Shown in pieces: positions 26,473 through 36,130 of a stretch of 64,000 nucleotides of DNA; the first letter of the stretch is position 1; every line of letters begins with the position of its first letter. A program made the position numbers and the translations under genes. Location of the stretch: contig CBDDAF010000003.1 in NCBI GenBank assembly GCA_965224815.1, positions 2,356,001 to 2,420,000 of the forward strand, in the 5' to 3' direction. The DNA comes from CAYPEL01 sp036479985. GTDB lineage: Bacteria > Pseudomonadota > Gammaproteobacteria > DSM-19610. The notes beneath the pieces are model-generated. The model was given only the letters and a program-made list of their open reading frames with translations, was not told the DNA's origin and searched no databases.

Positions 26473-27408
26473 ATGGAGCAAACCTATGAGCATCGTCCGG
26501 TCATGCTACAGCCGGTACTGGATGGACTCAATCTTAAATCTGGAGGTGTTTACATTGATGGCACCTTTGGTCGTGGTGGTCATAGCGCCGCTATGTTGAA
26601 ACAGCTAGATGCTGAAGGACAGTTGCTGGTAATGGACAAGGATCCAGATGCCTATGCGGTTGCCTGTGATCTTGATGCGGCTGATCCGCGTGTGACAGCG
26701 CGTAATGCCAGTTTTGTGGATCTGGAAGAAGTTATTCGTGAATTGGGTTGGGAAAATAGTGTGGACGGTATTTTGCTGGATCTAGGTGTGTCTTCACCGC
26801 AGCTTGATGATGCCAGGCGAGGCTTTAGCTTTTTGCGTGATGGTCCTTTGGATATGCGCATGGATACCAACACTGGGCAGACAGCGGCAGAGTGGTTGAT
26901 GGTGGTGGCCGAAAATGAGCTGGCAATTGTACTGAAAACCTACGGTGAAGAGCGCTTTGCGCGGCGTATTGCACGCGAAGTGGTGCGTGTTCGTGCGCAA
27001 GAGCCGATCAGTACAACGCTGCAACTGGCTAAGCTGATTGATAGTGCGGTTCCTTTCAAAGAGAAACACAAGCACCCTGCAACGCGTAGTTTTCAGGCGA
27101 TTCGAATTTTTATCAATCGTGAACTGGAAGAGTTGAAAATGATCTTGCCGCAAACTATCAATGCACTGGCTCCAGGAGGGCGGCTGGTCGTTATCAGTTT
27201 TCATTCACTGGAAGACCGGATTGTTAAACGTTTTATGCGCGATGAACAACGTGGGCCGGTATTGCCGCCAGATTTGCCAGTAATGCCAGAGGCTTATGCA
27301 CCACGCTTACGCATTGTTGGTAAACCAGTGCGTGCCTCCTCTGAAGAAACCAAAGCTAATCCCCGTGCACGCAGTGCTATTTTGAGAATAGCGGAGCGTG
27401 CGGCATGA
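26473..27408 (+). CDS. rsmH: 16S rRNA (cytosine-1402-N4)-methyltransferase RsmH
   Basis: A 311-residue SAM-dependent methyltransferase (also MraW). The N-terminus EHRPVMLQPVLDGL leads to DGTFGRGGHSAAML near 29-42, the SAM-binding loop. LDLGVSSPQLDDARRGFSF follows near 100-118 and the late motif VISFHSLEDRIVKRFM near 238-253. It modifies C1402 in the decoding centre. Its end overlaps ftsL by 4 bp. Confidence 0.96.
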   Translation: MEQTYEHRPVMLQPVLDGLNLKSGGVYIDGTFGRGGHSAAMLKQLDAEGQLLVMDKDPDAYAVACDLDAADPRVTARNASFVDLEEVIRELGWENSVDGILLDLGVSSPQLDDARRGFSFLRDGPLDMRMDTNTGQTAAEWLMVVAENELAIVLKTYGEERFARRIAREVVRVRAQEPISTTLQLAKLIDSAVPFKEKHKHPATRSFQAIRIFINRELEELKMILPQTINALAPGGRLVVISFHSLEDRIVKRFMRDEQRGPVLPPDLPVMPEAYAPRLRIVGKPVRASSEETKANPRARSAILRIAERAA

Positions 27409-27668
27409 GTTCTGTTTTGAGTTCAGTGCTGGCGTTGTTGCTGCTCAGTTCTGCTTTGGGTGTTGTCTACGCAAAACATACCAGTCGTAAATTATTTGTT
27501 GAATTACAGCAGTTGGAAACCAAACGTGATGCCATGAATATCGAGTGGGGGCAATTACAACTCGAACAAAGCACGTTAACAACACACGGCCAGGTTGAGT
27601 TATTTGCCCGTGAACGTATGGGTATGAGTACGCCCGAACCACAATCAACCGTGATCCTGCATCGATGA
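27405..27668 (+). CDS. ftsL: Cell division protein FtsL
   Basis: An 87-residue bitopic membrane protein. A hydrophobic helix spans residues 3-23 (VLSSVLALLLLSSALGVVYA), followed by a periplasmic coiled-coil with leucine periodicity (VELQQLETKRDAM and WGQLQLEQSTL). FtsL binds FtsB and FtsQ and activates FtsW/FtsI. Overlaps of 4 bp at both ends couple it to rsmH and ftsI. Sequence conservation is low, as usual for FtsL; position is decisive. Confidence 0.9.
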   Translation: MSSVLSSVLALLLLSSALGVVYAKHTSRKLFVELQQLETKRDAMNIEWGQLQLEQSTLTTHGQVELFARERMGMSTPEPQSTVILHR

Positions 27669-29356
27669 CCAATCTGATACGCCATCGTATGTTAATGGCG
27701 CTGGTGCTATTTGGTTTTGTTGCGCTGTTAGCCAGGGTTGCCGAATTGCAATTAATTGACCGGGATTTTCTGCGCCATCAGGGTGAAGCGCGGCATTTGC
27801 GTACCGTCAGTGTCGCCGCACACCGTGGCATGGTGACTGACAGGAATGGCGAGCCGCTGGCAATCAGTACACCAGTAGAATCTGTCTGGGCAAATCCTGC
27901 CGAATTGTTAATGAATCAGGATGAACTGCCGCGGCTGGCGGAAGTGCTTGGCAAATCTGCAGACAGTTTGTTGCAACTATTAACCCAGCGTCAGAATCGT
28001 GAGTTTGTCTATCTGCGCCGTCATATTTCTCCGGTAGTGGCAGAACAAGTCATGTCACTCGAAGTGCCAGGTATTGCATTACAGCGCGAATACCATCGCT
28101 ATTACCCGGCTGGTGAAGTGGCTGCGCACCTGATTGGTTTTACCAACATTGATGATGCCGGGCAGGAAGGTCTTGAACTTGCCTATGGTGACTGGCTGCG
28201 TGGAGAGTCTGGAGCCAAGCGAGTTATCAAGGATGGCCGGCACCGCATTATTGAAAATGTTGAAAACATTCGAGCGCCCCGGCATGGCAAAAATCTCAAG
28301 ATCAGTATTGATCGTCGTATACAGTATCTTGCTTACAGGGAACTCAAGGCGGCAGTAAAGCTACACAATGCTAAATCTGGATCCGCTGTAGTGCTGGATA
28401 ATATTACCGGCGAAGTGTTGGCCATCGTCAATCAGCCCTCTTATAACCCGAACAACCGGCGGCGGTTGCGCGCCAGCCGCTTACGTAACCGTGCAGTCAC
28501 CGACATCTTTGAGCCGGGTTCTACATTAAAACCTTTTGTTATTGCCGCCGCATTGGAAACCGGGCGCTATACGCCAGGTACGCGCATCAATACTGCGCCA
28601 GGTGTGTTTCAGGTTGGGACGCATGCAGTGCGTGATATGCATGACTATGGCACGCTTGATTTAACCGGCGTCATTCGTAAGTCCAGCAATGTCGCGGCTG
28701 CGAAAATTGCGCTTGATCTTAAACCCAAAGCCTTGTGGTCTGTGCTCAATGACTCTGGGCTAGGCATGATGACGGCCAGCGGGTTTCCTGGTGAGGCCAG
28801 TGGATTCTTGCCGGACTATCACCGTTTGCGGGATTTTGAACGTGCAACACTGGCGTTCGGTTACGGTGTATCTGTGACTACTTTGCAACTTGCTGAAGCC
28901 TACACGGTGTTTGCGAATGACGGTTATCGTATGCCATTAACACTAGTGAAGCGGGAAGGGCCGGTTGCACCGCAACAGGTTTTAAATCCGGAAACTGCGC
29001 AACGCGTGCGGCAGATGATGGAAGCTGTTGTGCGGCCCGGTGGTACTGCAACAGATGCTGCGGTCAGTGGTTACCGCGTAGCCGGTAAAACTGGCACCGT
29101 GCATAAGTCTATTGCAGGTGGTTATGCCGAAGATCAATACGTGTCTATTTTTGCGGGTATGGCGCCCGCCAGCCGACCGCGCCTGGTGATGGCCGTTATG
29201 ATCAACGAGCCGCGTAACGGTGATTACTATGGTGGCAAAGTGGCTGGCCCGGTGTTTTCAAAAGTGATGTCCGGTGCTTTACGGTTGTTGAACGTCCCGC
29301 CGGATGATTTGCCTTTGTTGCAGACGCGTAATAGTGGTGCGGAGGAGCCAGCATGA
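27665..29356 (+). CDS. ftsI: Peptidoglycan D,D-transpeptidase FtsI (PBP3)
   Basis: The septal class B penicillin-binding protein, 563 residues. A membrane anchor lies at 8-28, and the pedestal domain includes RGMVTDRNGEPLAIS. The transpeptidase domain has the catalytic STLK in FEPGSTLKPF near 280, SSN in IRKSSNVAAAK near 337, and KTG in VAGKTGTVHK near 473. It crosslinks septal peptidoglycan as partner of FtsW. It overlaps ftsL and murE by 4 bp each. Confidence 0.97.
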   Translation: MTNLIRHRMLMALVLFGFVALLARVAELQLIDRDFLRHQGEARHLRTVSVAAHRGMVTDRNGEPLAISTPVESVWANPAELLMNQDELPRLAEVLGKSADSLLQLLTQRQNREFVYLRRHISPVVAEQVMSLEVPGIALQREYHRYYPAGEVAAHLIGFTNIDDAGQEGLELAYGDWLRGESGAKRVIKDGRHRIIENVENIRAPRHGKNLKISIDRRIQYLAYRELKAAVKLHNAKSGSAVVLDNITGEVLAIVNQPSYNPNNRRRLRASRLRNRAVTDIFEPGSTLKPFVIAAALETGRYTPGTRINTAPGVFQVGTHAVRDMHDYGTLDLTGVIRKSSNVAAAKIALDLKPKALWSVLNDSGLGMMTASGFPGEASGFLPDYHRLRDFERATLAFGYGVSVTTLQLAEAYTVFANDGYRMPLTLVKREGPVAPQQVLNPETAQRVRQMMEAVVRPGGTATDAAVSGYRVAGKTGTVHKSIAGGYAEDQYVSIFAGMAPASRPRLVMAVMINEPRNGDYYGGKVAGPVFSKVMSGALRLLNVPPDDLPLLQTRNSGAEEPA

Positions 29357-30879
29357 TGGCGGCAGAATCTATGTCACATGGGGTCATGCTGAGTGATTTG
29401 TTGCAAGGTGCACTCGATGCGCCGTTAATGCGTGACGTAGAAATTTATGGCCTTGCTATGGATAGCCGTGCAGTAGTTCCAGGTGATTTGTTTTTTGCGG
29501 TGCAGGGAACGCAGGGACACGGGCTTGCGCATCTTGATCAAGCCGTATCGAAGGGGGCGGTGGCCGTGTTGTGGGAGCCGGGTAAAGACAGTGCATTGTC
29601 TGACATTGTCAGTCGATGCAAGTTACCTTGCTATGCGCTGGATAATCTGGCTGCCCAGATTGGCGGGATAGCCAGCAAATTCCAGGGCTGCCCGTCGGAA
29701 CAGATGCACTGTATCGGTGTTACCGGCACCGATGGTAAAACATCTGTGTCACATTTTATTGCCCAGGTGCTACATTCAATGCAGAGTCCTTGCGGTTTAC
29801 TGGGTACCTTGGGCTATGGCGTGTTTGGAAAATTACAGACGCCAACCCACACCACGCCGGATGCGGTGCGGTTACAGAGCGAACTGGCAAGCCTGCGTGA
29901 TCAGCGGGTTAAAAATCTGGTTATGGAAGTGTCATCGCATGCGCTCGACCAGCATCGAGTCTCCGCTGTTTACTTTAATACGGCTGTCCTGACTAATCTT
30001 AGTCGCGAGCATCTTGATTACCACGGTGATATGCAGAGTTACGCTGCATCCAAACAACGTTTGTTTGGTATGCCGGATCTTAAAACGGTCGTGTTGAATC
30101 TGGATGATAAGTTTGGCGCAGAGTTGTTATCCAAAACCTCTGGCAACCACCGTGTGATCACTTATTCAGTCAATGTTAATTTTACGCCACCCGCGCAACA
30201 CGAATGGTTGTGCGCAAGGTCTATTAAAACCTTGCAGCGTGGCATGTGTATTGAACTGGATTCAAGTTGGGGTGACGCAGTAATTGAAACTAAATTGCTG
30301 GGAATATTTAATGCCGCGAATTTGCTTGCCGCAGCAGGCGCATTAATTGCGGCAGGAATGTCTTTCACTGAGGTTATTCGGCATTTGTCGAGAGTGACTA
30401 CTGTGCCCGGCAGAATGGAAGCCTTTGGTAATCAGCATCAGCCGCTGGTGATTGTGGATTATGCGCATACGTCTAATGCCTTGCAAAAAGCCCTGCAGGC
30501 TTTGCGTGAGCATTGTGTGGGCAAACTGATTTGTGTATTTGGCGCTGGTGGGGATCGAGATCCGGGTAAGCGGCCGGAGATGGGCGCTGTTGCTGAACAG
30601 GCTGCAGATCAGTTGATCATCACCAGTGATAATCCCCGTACGGAAGACCCGGGTAATATTATCGAAATGATCGTTGACGGTCTGCGGCAACCAGACCAGA
30701 TCCAGAAAATTCCTGATCGTGCGCAAGCAATTACAACTGCAATAAAGCTGGCTAACAAAAATGATACGGTATTGATTGCCGGTAAAGGTCACGAAACCTA
30801 CCAACAAATTGGCAGTCAACATCTGTCATTCAGTGATCGTGAACAGGTTATCTCTGTATTGCAGGAGGGCAAGGCGTGA
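29353..30879 (+). CDS. murE: UDP-MurNAc-L-Ala-D-Glu:meso-diaminopimelate ligase
   Basis: A 508-residue Mur ligase. The ATP loop is GVTGTDGKTSVSHF near 125-138, and NLSREHLDYHGDMQ near 215-228. Near 410 the DNPR motif (ITSDNPRTEDP) marks specificity for meso-diaminopimelate. DYAHTSNALQKAL also fits. Adds the third residue of the stem peptide in the cytoplasm. It starts with ATGATGGCGGCAGAATC, a 17-base string repeated exactly at the start of murB. Overlaps ftsI and murF by 4 bp. Confidence 0.97.
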   Translation: MMAAESMSHGVMLSDLLQGALDAPLMRDVEIYGLAMDSRAVVPGDLFFAVQGTQGHGLAHLDQAVSKGAVAVLWEPGKDSALSDIVSRCKLPCYALDNLAAQIGGIASKFQGCPSEQMHCIGVTGTDGKTSVSHFIAQVLHSMQSPCGLLGTLGYGVFGKLQTPTHTTPDAVRLQSELASLRDQRVKNLVMEVSSHALDQHRVSAVYFNTAVLTNLSREHLDYHGDMQSYAASKQRLFGMPDLKTVVLNLDDKFGAELLSKTSGNHRVITYSVNVNFTPPAQHEWLCARSIKTLQRGMCIELDSSWGDAVIETKLLGIFNAANLLAAAGALIAAGMSFTEVIRHLSRVTTVPGRMEAFGNQHQPLVIVDYAHTSNALQKALQALREHCVGKLICVFGAGGDRDPGKRPEMGAVAEQAADQLIITSDNPRTEDPGNIIEMIVDGLRQPDQIQKIPDRAQAITTAIKLANKNDTVLIAGKGHETYQQIGSQHLSFSDREQVISVLQEGKA

Positions 30880-32243
30880 TGACCATGCCTTTGTCAGAGG
30901 CGGCTGAAGCCTTGGATACGCGCTATTCCGGAGGCGATACAATTTTTTCCGGTATCAGTACGGATACCCGCAGCTTGTCAAAAGGAAACTTGTTCGTCGC
31001 TTTGCAGGGTCCAACCTTTGATGGCCATGACTATCTGCAACTTGCTGCAGAGCGGGGCGCAGTCGCAGTGGCTACCAGCAAGCCAACGGCTGCAAAACTT
31101 CCCCGGCTGGAAGTGGCGGACACGCGTATTGCGTTGGGGCTATTAGCGAGTCACTGGCGGCGTCGTTTTAAAATTCCTGTGGTTGCGATCACTGGCAGCA
31201 ATGGTAAAACCACGGTTAAGGAAATGCTGGCTGCCATCCTGGAGTTGTGTGGACCTACTTTGGCGACAGCGGGAAATTTTAATAACGATATCGGATTGCC
31301 GCATACCTTGTTTCGCCTGGATCAGCAGCACCGCTTTGCAGTGATCGAGTTAGGCGCTAATCATCCTGGTGAAATTGCTTATCTGGCGAAGCTGACAAGG
31401 CCAGATATTGCGTTGGTTAATAATGCTGCACCGGCACACCTGGAAGGTTTTGGCTCTCTGGAAGGTGTTGCGCATGCCAAGGGTGAGTTGTTCGCAGCGT
31501 TGTCAGAAAATGGAATGGCCATTATTAATGCGGATGATCCCTTTGCGCCGCTGTGGCGGAAATTATCAGCACAATACTCAGTGATTGAATTTGGGATGGA
31601 AAACCATGCCGATATTACCGCGCAATGGCAGCCGGAACTCAATGGTAGCCGGATACAGGTTTCAACACCTGCGGGTGAATTCACAACTACTCTCAAGGTT
31701 CCCGGGCGTCATAACGTCATGAATGCTTTGGCGGCATGTGCTGCAGCAATCGCGTTGAATATTGACATTGAAACTATTGCTTCCGGACTGGCGGCTTTTA
31801 ATTCTGTTAAGGGTCGCTTGCAGGTTCAATCTGGCATACACGGCAGCCGGTTAATTGATGATACTTACAATGCTAACCCGGCATCGCTGCAAGCTGCACT
31901 GGATGTTTTAGCCGCACAGCCTGGGCAGCGTTGGCTGGTGTTGGGCGATATGGGTGAGCTGGGTGGGGATAGTGAAGCTTTACACGGCCAGGTTGCAGAG
32001 GCTGCGCGCAAAGCCGGTGTGTCAGAACTTTATGTGCTGGGTGAGCTAGCGGAAATTTCGGCGGCTGCCTTTGGAAGTGGAGCGGTGGTTTGCAGCGGTA
32101 TGGACGAATTGATCAATGTCTTGCATGAGAAACTGCAGGCGGAAGTGACCGTATTGATTAAGGGCTCACGTGTTATGCACATGGAGCGGTTGGTTGAAGC
32201 GCTTGCGGATAAAAAATCCAACCACAGTGAGGTGTCAGGCTGA
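30876..32243 (+). CDS. murF: UDP-MurNAc-tripeptide:D-alanyl-D-alanine ligase
   Basis: A 455-residue Mur ligase with the ATP loop ITGSNGKTTVKEMLAA near 105-120. NFNNDIGLPHTLF near 137-149 and ELGANHPGEIAYL near 163-175 follow. IDDTYNANPASLQAAL near 325-340 is the MurF signature. It adds D-Ala-D-Ala to finish the UDP-pentapeptide. The 4-bp overlap with murE and 1-base overlap with mraY show tight coupling. Confidence 0.97.
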   Translation: MMTMPLSEAAEALDTRYSGGDTIFSGISTDTRSLSKGNLFVALQGPTFDGHDYLQLAAERGAVAVATSKPTAAKLPRLEVADTRIALGLLASHWRRRFKIPVVAITGSNGKTTVKEMLAAILELCGPTLATAGNFNNDIGLPHTLFRLDQQHRFAVIELGANHPGEIAYLAKLTRPDIALVNNAAPAHLEGFGSLEGVAHAKGELFAALSENGMAIINADDPFAPLWRKLSAQYSVIEFGMENHADITAQWQPELNGSRIQVSTPAGEFTTTLKVPGRHNVMNALAACAAAIALNIDIETIASGLAAFNSVKGRLQVQSGIHGSRLIDDTYNANPASLQAALDVLAAQPGQRWLVLGDMGELGGDSEALHGQVAEAARKAGVSELYVLGELAEISAAAFGSGAVVCSGMDELINVLHEKLQAEVTVLIKGSRVMHMERLVEALADKKSNHSEVSG

Positions 32244-33325
32244 TGTTTGTCTATCTTGCAGACTATCTCAGTCAATATTATAGCGGCTTTAGTGTTTTTC
32301 AATATTTAACGCTGCGCGCCATTCTCGGTGTGCTGACTGCCTTGTTGATTTCTTTTGTGGTGGGCCCGGTGATGATTCGCAAGCTCAGCCAGTATCAGAT
32401 TGGACAGCATGTGCGTGATGACGGGCCGCAATCTCATTTGAGTAAAGCGGGCACGCCGACTATGGGTGGCGCGCTGATTCTGATAGCTATTGGTGTGGCG
32501 ACCTTATTGTGGGCAGATCTGCATAACCACTATGTCTGGGTCATGTTGTTGGTCACTCTGGCCTTTGGTGCTATCGGCTGGGTTGATGATTATAAAAAAC
32601 TTATATCCAAAAATAGTAAAGGGCTTTCTGCGCGCAATAAATATATTTGGCAGTCGGTGGTAGCGCTGGTCACGGGTGTGGTGTTGTTTACGACTGCGCA
32701 GTCGCCTGCTGAAACTGAATTGATTGTGCCATTCTTTAAGCAGGTTGCTGTGGATTTGGGTTGGTGGTATGTGCTGGTGGTTTATTTTGTAGTGGTCGGT
32801 TCCAGTAATGCAGTGAATCTGACGGATGGTCTGGATGGATTGGCAATTATGCCAACGGTAATGATAGCGGGTGCATTAGCTGTATTTGCTTATGTGACCA
32901 GCAACGCAAATTTTTCAAACTATCTCAGTATTCCTTTTATTCGTGAAGCCAGTGAAGTGGTTGTTTTTTGCGGTGCAATGGTTGGCGCCGGGCTCGGTTT
33001 TCTCTGGTTCAATGCCTATCCTGCTCAGGTGTTTATGGGTGATGTCGGTGCGCTTGCATTAGGTGCGGCGTTAGGTATCAGTGCGGTGCTAGTGCGTCAG
33101 GAGCTGGTATTTTTTCTAATGGCGGGTGTGTTTGTCATGGAAACAGTTTCAGTTATTTTGCAAGTGGCTTCGTTCAAGTTGACCGGCCGGCGAATTTTTC
33201 GAATGGCACCCTTGCATCACCATTTTGAACTTAAAGGGTGGCCGGAACCGCGTGTGATTGTGCGTTTCTGGATTATTACAGTCATCCTGGTGCTAGTGGG
33301 TTTGGCAACGTTGAAGATTCGTTAG
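32243..33325 (+). CDS. mraY: Phospho-MurNAc-pentapeptide transferase MraY
   Basis: A 360-residue integral membrane enzyme with about ten helices. Catalytic and signature segments are GWVDDYKKLISKNSKGL near 113-130 (DD pair), NAVNLTDGLDGLA near 190-202, FMGDVGALALG near 265-275 and the histidine motif APLHHHFELKGWPE near 321-334. It makes lipid I by transfer to undecaprenyl phosphate. A gap of over 200 bp with an inverted-repeat element follows, the only large break in this cluster. Confidence 0.97.
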   Translation: MFVYLADYLSQYYSGFSVFQYLTLRAILGVLTALLISFVVGPVMIRKLSQYQIGQHVRDDGPQSHLSKAGTPTMGGALILIAIGVATLLWADLHNHYVWVMLLVTLAFGAIGWVDDYKKLISKNSKGLSARNKYIWQSVVALVTGVVLFTTAQSPAETELIVPFFKQVAVDLGWWYVLVVYFVVVGSSNAVNLTDGLDGLAIMPTVMIAGALAVFAYVTSNANFSNYLSIPFIREASEVVVFCGAMVGAGLGFLWFNAYPAQVFMGDVGALALGAALGISAVLVRQELVFFLMAGVFVMETVSVILQVASFKLTGRRIFRMAPLHHHFELKGWPEPRVIVRFWIITVILVLVGLATLKIR

Positions 33326-33372
33326 TGAGTTAAGAAATTGGAGCAAACAGAAATAGTTGTGGTTGCTAGGCC

Positions 33373-33488
33373 GTACATAAGTAGTCCGTCTTCCTGTCAC
33401 GGGTACGCGGTAAATACGTCCCTGTACGCTCGGCGGCAGTTTTCCTGCTGCCGACGATCCGTGACAGGAAGACGGACTACTTATGTAC
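33373..33488. repeat. 116-bp inverted-repeat (MITE-like) element between mraY and murD
   Basis: Perfect 30-base terminal arms, GTACATAAGTAGTCCGTCTT... at 33373-33402 and its complement at 33459-33488. The interior has a second hairpin, TCGGCGGCAG and CTGCTGCCGA around TTTTC, with one mismatch. There is no coding capacity. No clear target-site duplication flanks it. It separates genes that usually abut or overlap, so it probably inserted there. Confidence 0.85.
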
Positions 33489-33557
33489 TTATCGGTAGCG
33501 ACGTGAGGTTGTAGTTAATCGATATGTTGTTTTTTTTGATTGTTGTGAGATGAATTG

Positions 33558-34925
33558 ATGCATGCGGTATCGCCCATGGTAACGGAAACGGAAAGTCAGC
33601 AGCCAAGAACGCTTGTGGTTGGTCTGGGTAAGACAGGTCTGTCTTGCGCGCGTTTTCTTGCCCGTGAGGGTGTGGAAGTGGCTGTTACCGACAGTCGCGA
33701 ACAGCCGCCGTGTAGTGAGGAATTATTGCAGGAAGCGCCAGACGTGCCGGTATTTTTTGGTGGCTTTGATGCGAGCGTATTTAATCGTGCCGAGCGCATT
33801 GTGGTGAGTCCGGGTGTATCGGTGCAAATTCCTTTGCTTGTTGAAGCACGGCAGCGCGGTATAGAAATTATTGGTGATATTGAACTGTTTGCGCGAACTG
33901 TGTGTGCGCCGGTTATAGCAATCACCGGTTCGAATGGTAAAAGTACCGTGACAACATTGGTTGCTGCGATGGCGCGGCGTGCCGGGCTTGATGTGCGGGC
34001 GGGTGGCAATCTGGGTACGCCAGCGCTTGAGCTGATTGAGGCTAATGAGCCTGATCTATATGTGCTGGAGTTGTCGAGTTTTCAACTGGAAACTGTGTAT
34101 AGCTTGCAACCAAAAGCCGCTGTTGTGCTGAATGTCAGTCCAGACCATATGGATCGTTATGCAACATTGGAACAATACGCACAAGTCAAACAATCAATTT
34201 ATAAGCGTGCGCAACACCGGATTATTAATCGGGACGATCCATTGGCTGCAGCGCTTGCTGAACAGTTATCAGCGCATGACGTTTTTGGTATTGATACACC
34301 TTCGGGCGTAGGTTATTCACTTGAGGAAGTAAACGGAGCTACCTGGTTAACGCAAGATGGTGAGCGCTTGTTACAGACTGATCAGGTGCGAATACCAGGG
34401 CGTCATAATTTAAGTAACGTACTGGCGGCTTTGGCATTAGGCAATGCTGCGGGTATTCCAATGTCGGCCATGTTGCAGACGCTGCAGGAATTTAAAGGGT
34501 TGCCACACCGCACTCAGTGGGTCGCTGAATCCAATGAGTTGCGTTGGTACAACGATTCAAAAGCAACCAACATTGGTGCTGCACTGGCGGCTATACGAGG
34601 TATTCCTGGGCCGATCGTGTTGATTGCAGGTGGTCAAGGAAAAGGTGCGGATTTTTCAGAGCTTGCGGCGGGCGTGAATGACGAGTTACGCGCAGCTATA
34701 TTAATTGGTGAAGATGCGGCTTTGATTGCCGGTGCGCTGGAACAAAAAACCGCCTGCCTGTTTGCGGACGATATGGATGCAGCGGTTGCACAGGCGCAAA
34801 CACTCGCGCAACCGGGTGATGCGGTATTGCTTGCACCCGCTTGTGCCAGCTTTGATATGTTCGGAGATTATGCGGAGCGGGGCGATGCCTTCATGGCCGC
34901 AGTGCGCAGGCAGGTGTCTCAATGA
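33558..34925 (+). CDS. murD: UDP-MurNAc-L-alanine:D-glutamate ligase
   Basis: About 455 residues. An N-terminal Rossmann segment VVGLGKTGLSCARFL near 20-34, the ATP loop ITGSNGKSTVTTLVAA near 121-136, LNVSPDHMDRY near 190, and NDSKATNIGAALAA near 331-344. Adds D-Glu in the cytoplasm. Start choice is open: ATG at 33558 is used, but the ATG at 33576 lies closer to the conserved core, and no strong ribosome site decides. Downstream it overlaps ftsW by 4 bp. Confidence 0.94.
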   Translation: MHAVSPMVTETESQQPRTLVVGLGKTGLSCARFLAREGVEVAVTDSREQPPCSEELLQEAPDVPVFFGGFDASVFNRAERIVVSPGVSVQIPLLVEARQRGIEIIGDIELFARTVCAPVIAITGSNGKSTVTTLVAAMARRAGLDVRAGGNLGTPALELIEANEPDLYVLELSSFQLETVYSLQPKAAVVLNVSPDHMDRYATLEQYAQVKQSIYKRAQHRIINRDDPLAAALAEQLSAHDVFGIDTPSGVGYSLEEVNGATWLTQDGERLLQTDQVRIPGRHNLSNVLAALALGNAAGIPMSAMLQTLQEFKGLPHRTQWVAESNELRWYNDSKATNIGAALAAIRGIPGPIVLIAGGQGKGADFSELAAGVNDELRAAILIGEDAALIAGALEQKTACLFADDMDAAVAQAQTLAQPGDAVLLAPACASFDMFGDYAERGDAFMAAVRRQVSQ

Positions 34926-36130
34926 GCCTGGCTATGCTGTTACCCGGTGTTGCTACTTCACGTGGTTGGCGTAGTGCGCGTTTCGACAATGCCTTGTTGG
35001 TGACTATCGGCACTTTGTTGTGTATCGGTTTGGTAATGGTTGCATCTTCTTCCATGCCAACTGCGGATCGTTATGACCTGGGTAGTTTTTATTATACTTT
35101 CCGCCAGGCAACGTATATGGCGCTGGGTATCAGTCTGGGTCTGATAGTGCTACGCATACCGATTGCCTGGTGGGAGCGCGGCGGCTTTGTTTGTTTAATG
35201 CTGGCACTTGGTTTGTTGGCATTGGTGCTGGTGCCGGGGATTGGTAAAACGGTTAATGGCAGTACTCGCTGGATCGATCTGGGTGTGTTTCGCTTGCAGG
35301 TTTCTGAGGTCGGGAAATTTTTGTTGATTGTGTACATGGCCGGATATCTGGTGCGGCATCGTGAACAGATTGAAAAAACTACCATCGCATTTATAAAACC
35401 GATGTTACTCATGTCGATTGCAGCCTTCCTGTTGCTACTGGAACCAGATTTTGGCGCGACAGTCGTGTTGATGTTGACCAGTCTGGTGATGATGTTTATG
35501 GCGGGCGTCAGGCTTTGGAAGTTCGGTGTCTTATTGCTGATTGCGGTGTTGGCATTCGCGGTACTGGCTATTTCATCTCCCTATCGGTTGCAACGTTTGA
35601 CAGCATTTCTTAACCCCTGGTCTGATCCTTTTGACAGTGGTTTTCAGCTGACGCAATCTTTGATTGCCATTGGCCGGGGTGACTGGTTCGGTGTTGGTCT
35701 TGGCGGCAGCATTCAGAAGCTGTTTTATTTACCGGAAGCGCATACCGATTTTGTTTTTGCCGTGTTGGCGGAGGAAGTCGGTCTGATCGGCGTCAGTATT
35801 GTTTTGTGTTTGTATGGTTTCGTGATTTGGCGTAGCTACCGGATTGCTGCTACGGCACAGCAAAATGGAAATTCCTTTGCCAGTTATCTTGCCTATGGAA
35901 TTGGTACCTGGTTTGCATTGCAGATATTAATCAATATCGGTGTTAACACCGGTTTGTTGCCAACTAAAGGGTTGACGTTACCGTTATTGAGCTATGGCGG
36001 CAGCAGTATGTTGTCTATGTGTGCAGCGATCGCGCTGTTATTGCGAATAGATTATGAAACTCGTTGGACAGCTGAAGGGCTTTCTGCAACCGGTTCTGAA
36101 ACTGCTAAACGACGGCGGGTGCAGCAATGA
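34922..36130 (+). CDS. ftsW: Septal peptidoglycan polymerase FtsW (SEDS family)
   Basis: A 402-residue polytopic protein with about ten helices. NGSTRWIDLGVFRLQVSEVG near 112-131, then LLLEPDFGATVVLM near 175-188, a GRGDWFGVGLGGSIQKLFYL loop near 252-271, and GLLPTKGLTLPLLSYGGSS near 343-361 are SEDS signatures. It polymerises glycan strands at the septum together with FtsI. Overlaps murD and murG by 4 bp. Confidence 0.96.
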   Translation: MSLAMLLPGVATSRGWRSARFDNALLVTIGTLLCIGLVMVASSSMPTADRYDLGSFYYTFRQATYMALGISLGLIVLRIPIAWWERGGFVCLMLALGLLALVLVPGIGKTVNGSTRWIDLGVFRLQVSEVGKFLLIVYMAGYLVRHREQIEKTTIAFIKPMLLMSIAAFLLLLEPDFGATVVLMLTSLVMMFMAGVRLWKFGVLLLIAVLAFAVLAISSPYRLQRLTAFLNPWSDPFDSGFQLTQSLIAIGRGDWFGVGLGGSIQKLFYLPEAHTDFVFAVLAEEVGLIGVSIVLCLYGFVIWRSYRIAATAQQNGNSFASYLAYGIGTWFALQILINIGVNTGLLPTKGLTLPLLSYGGSSMLSMCAAIALLLRIDYETRWTAEGLSATGSETAKRRRVQQ

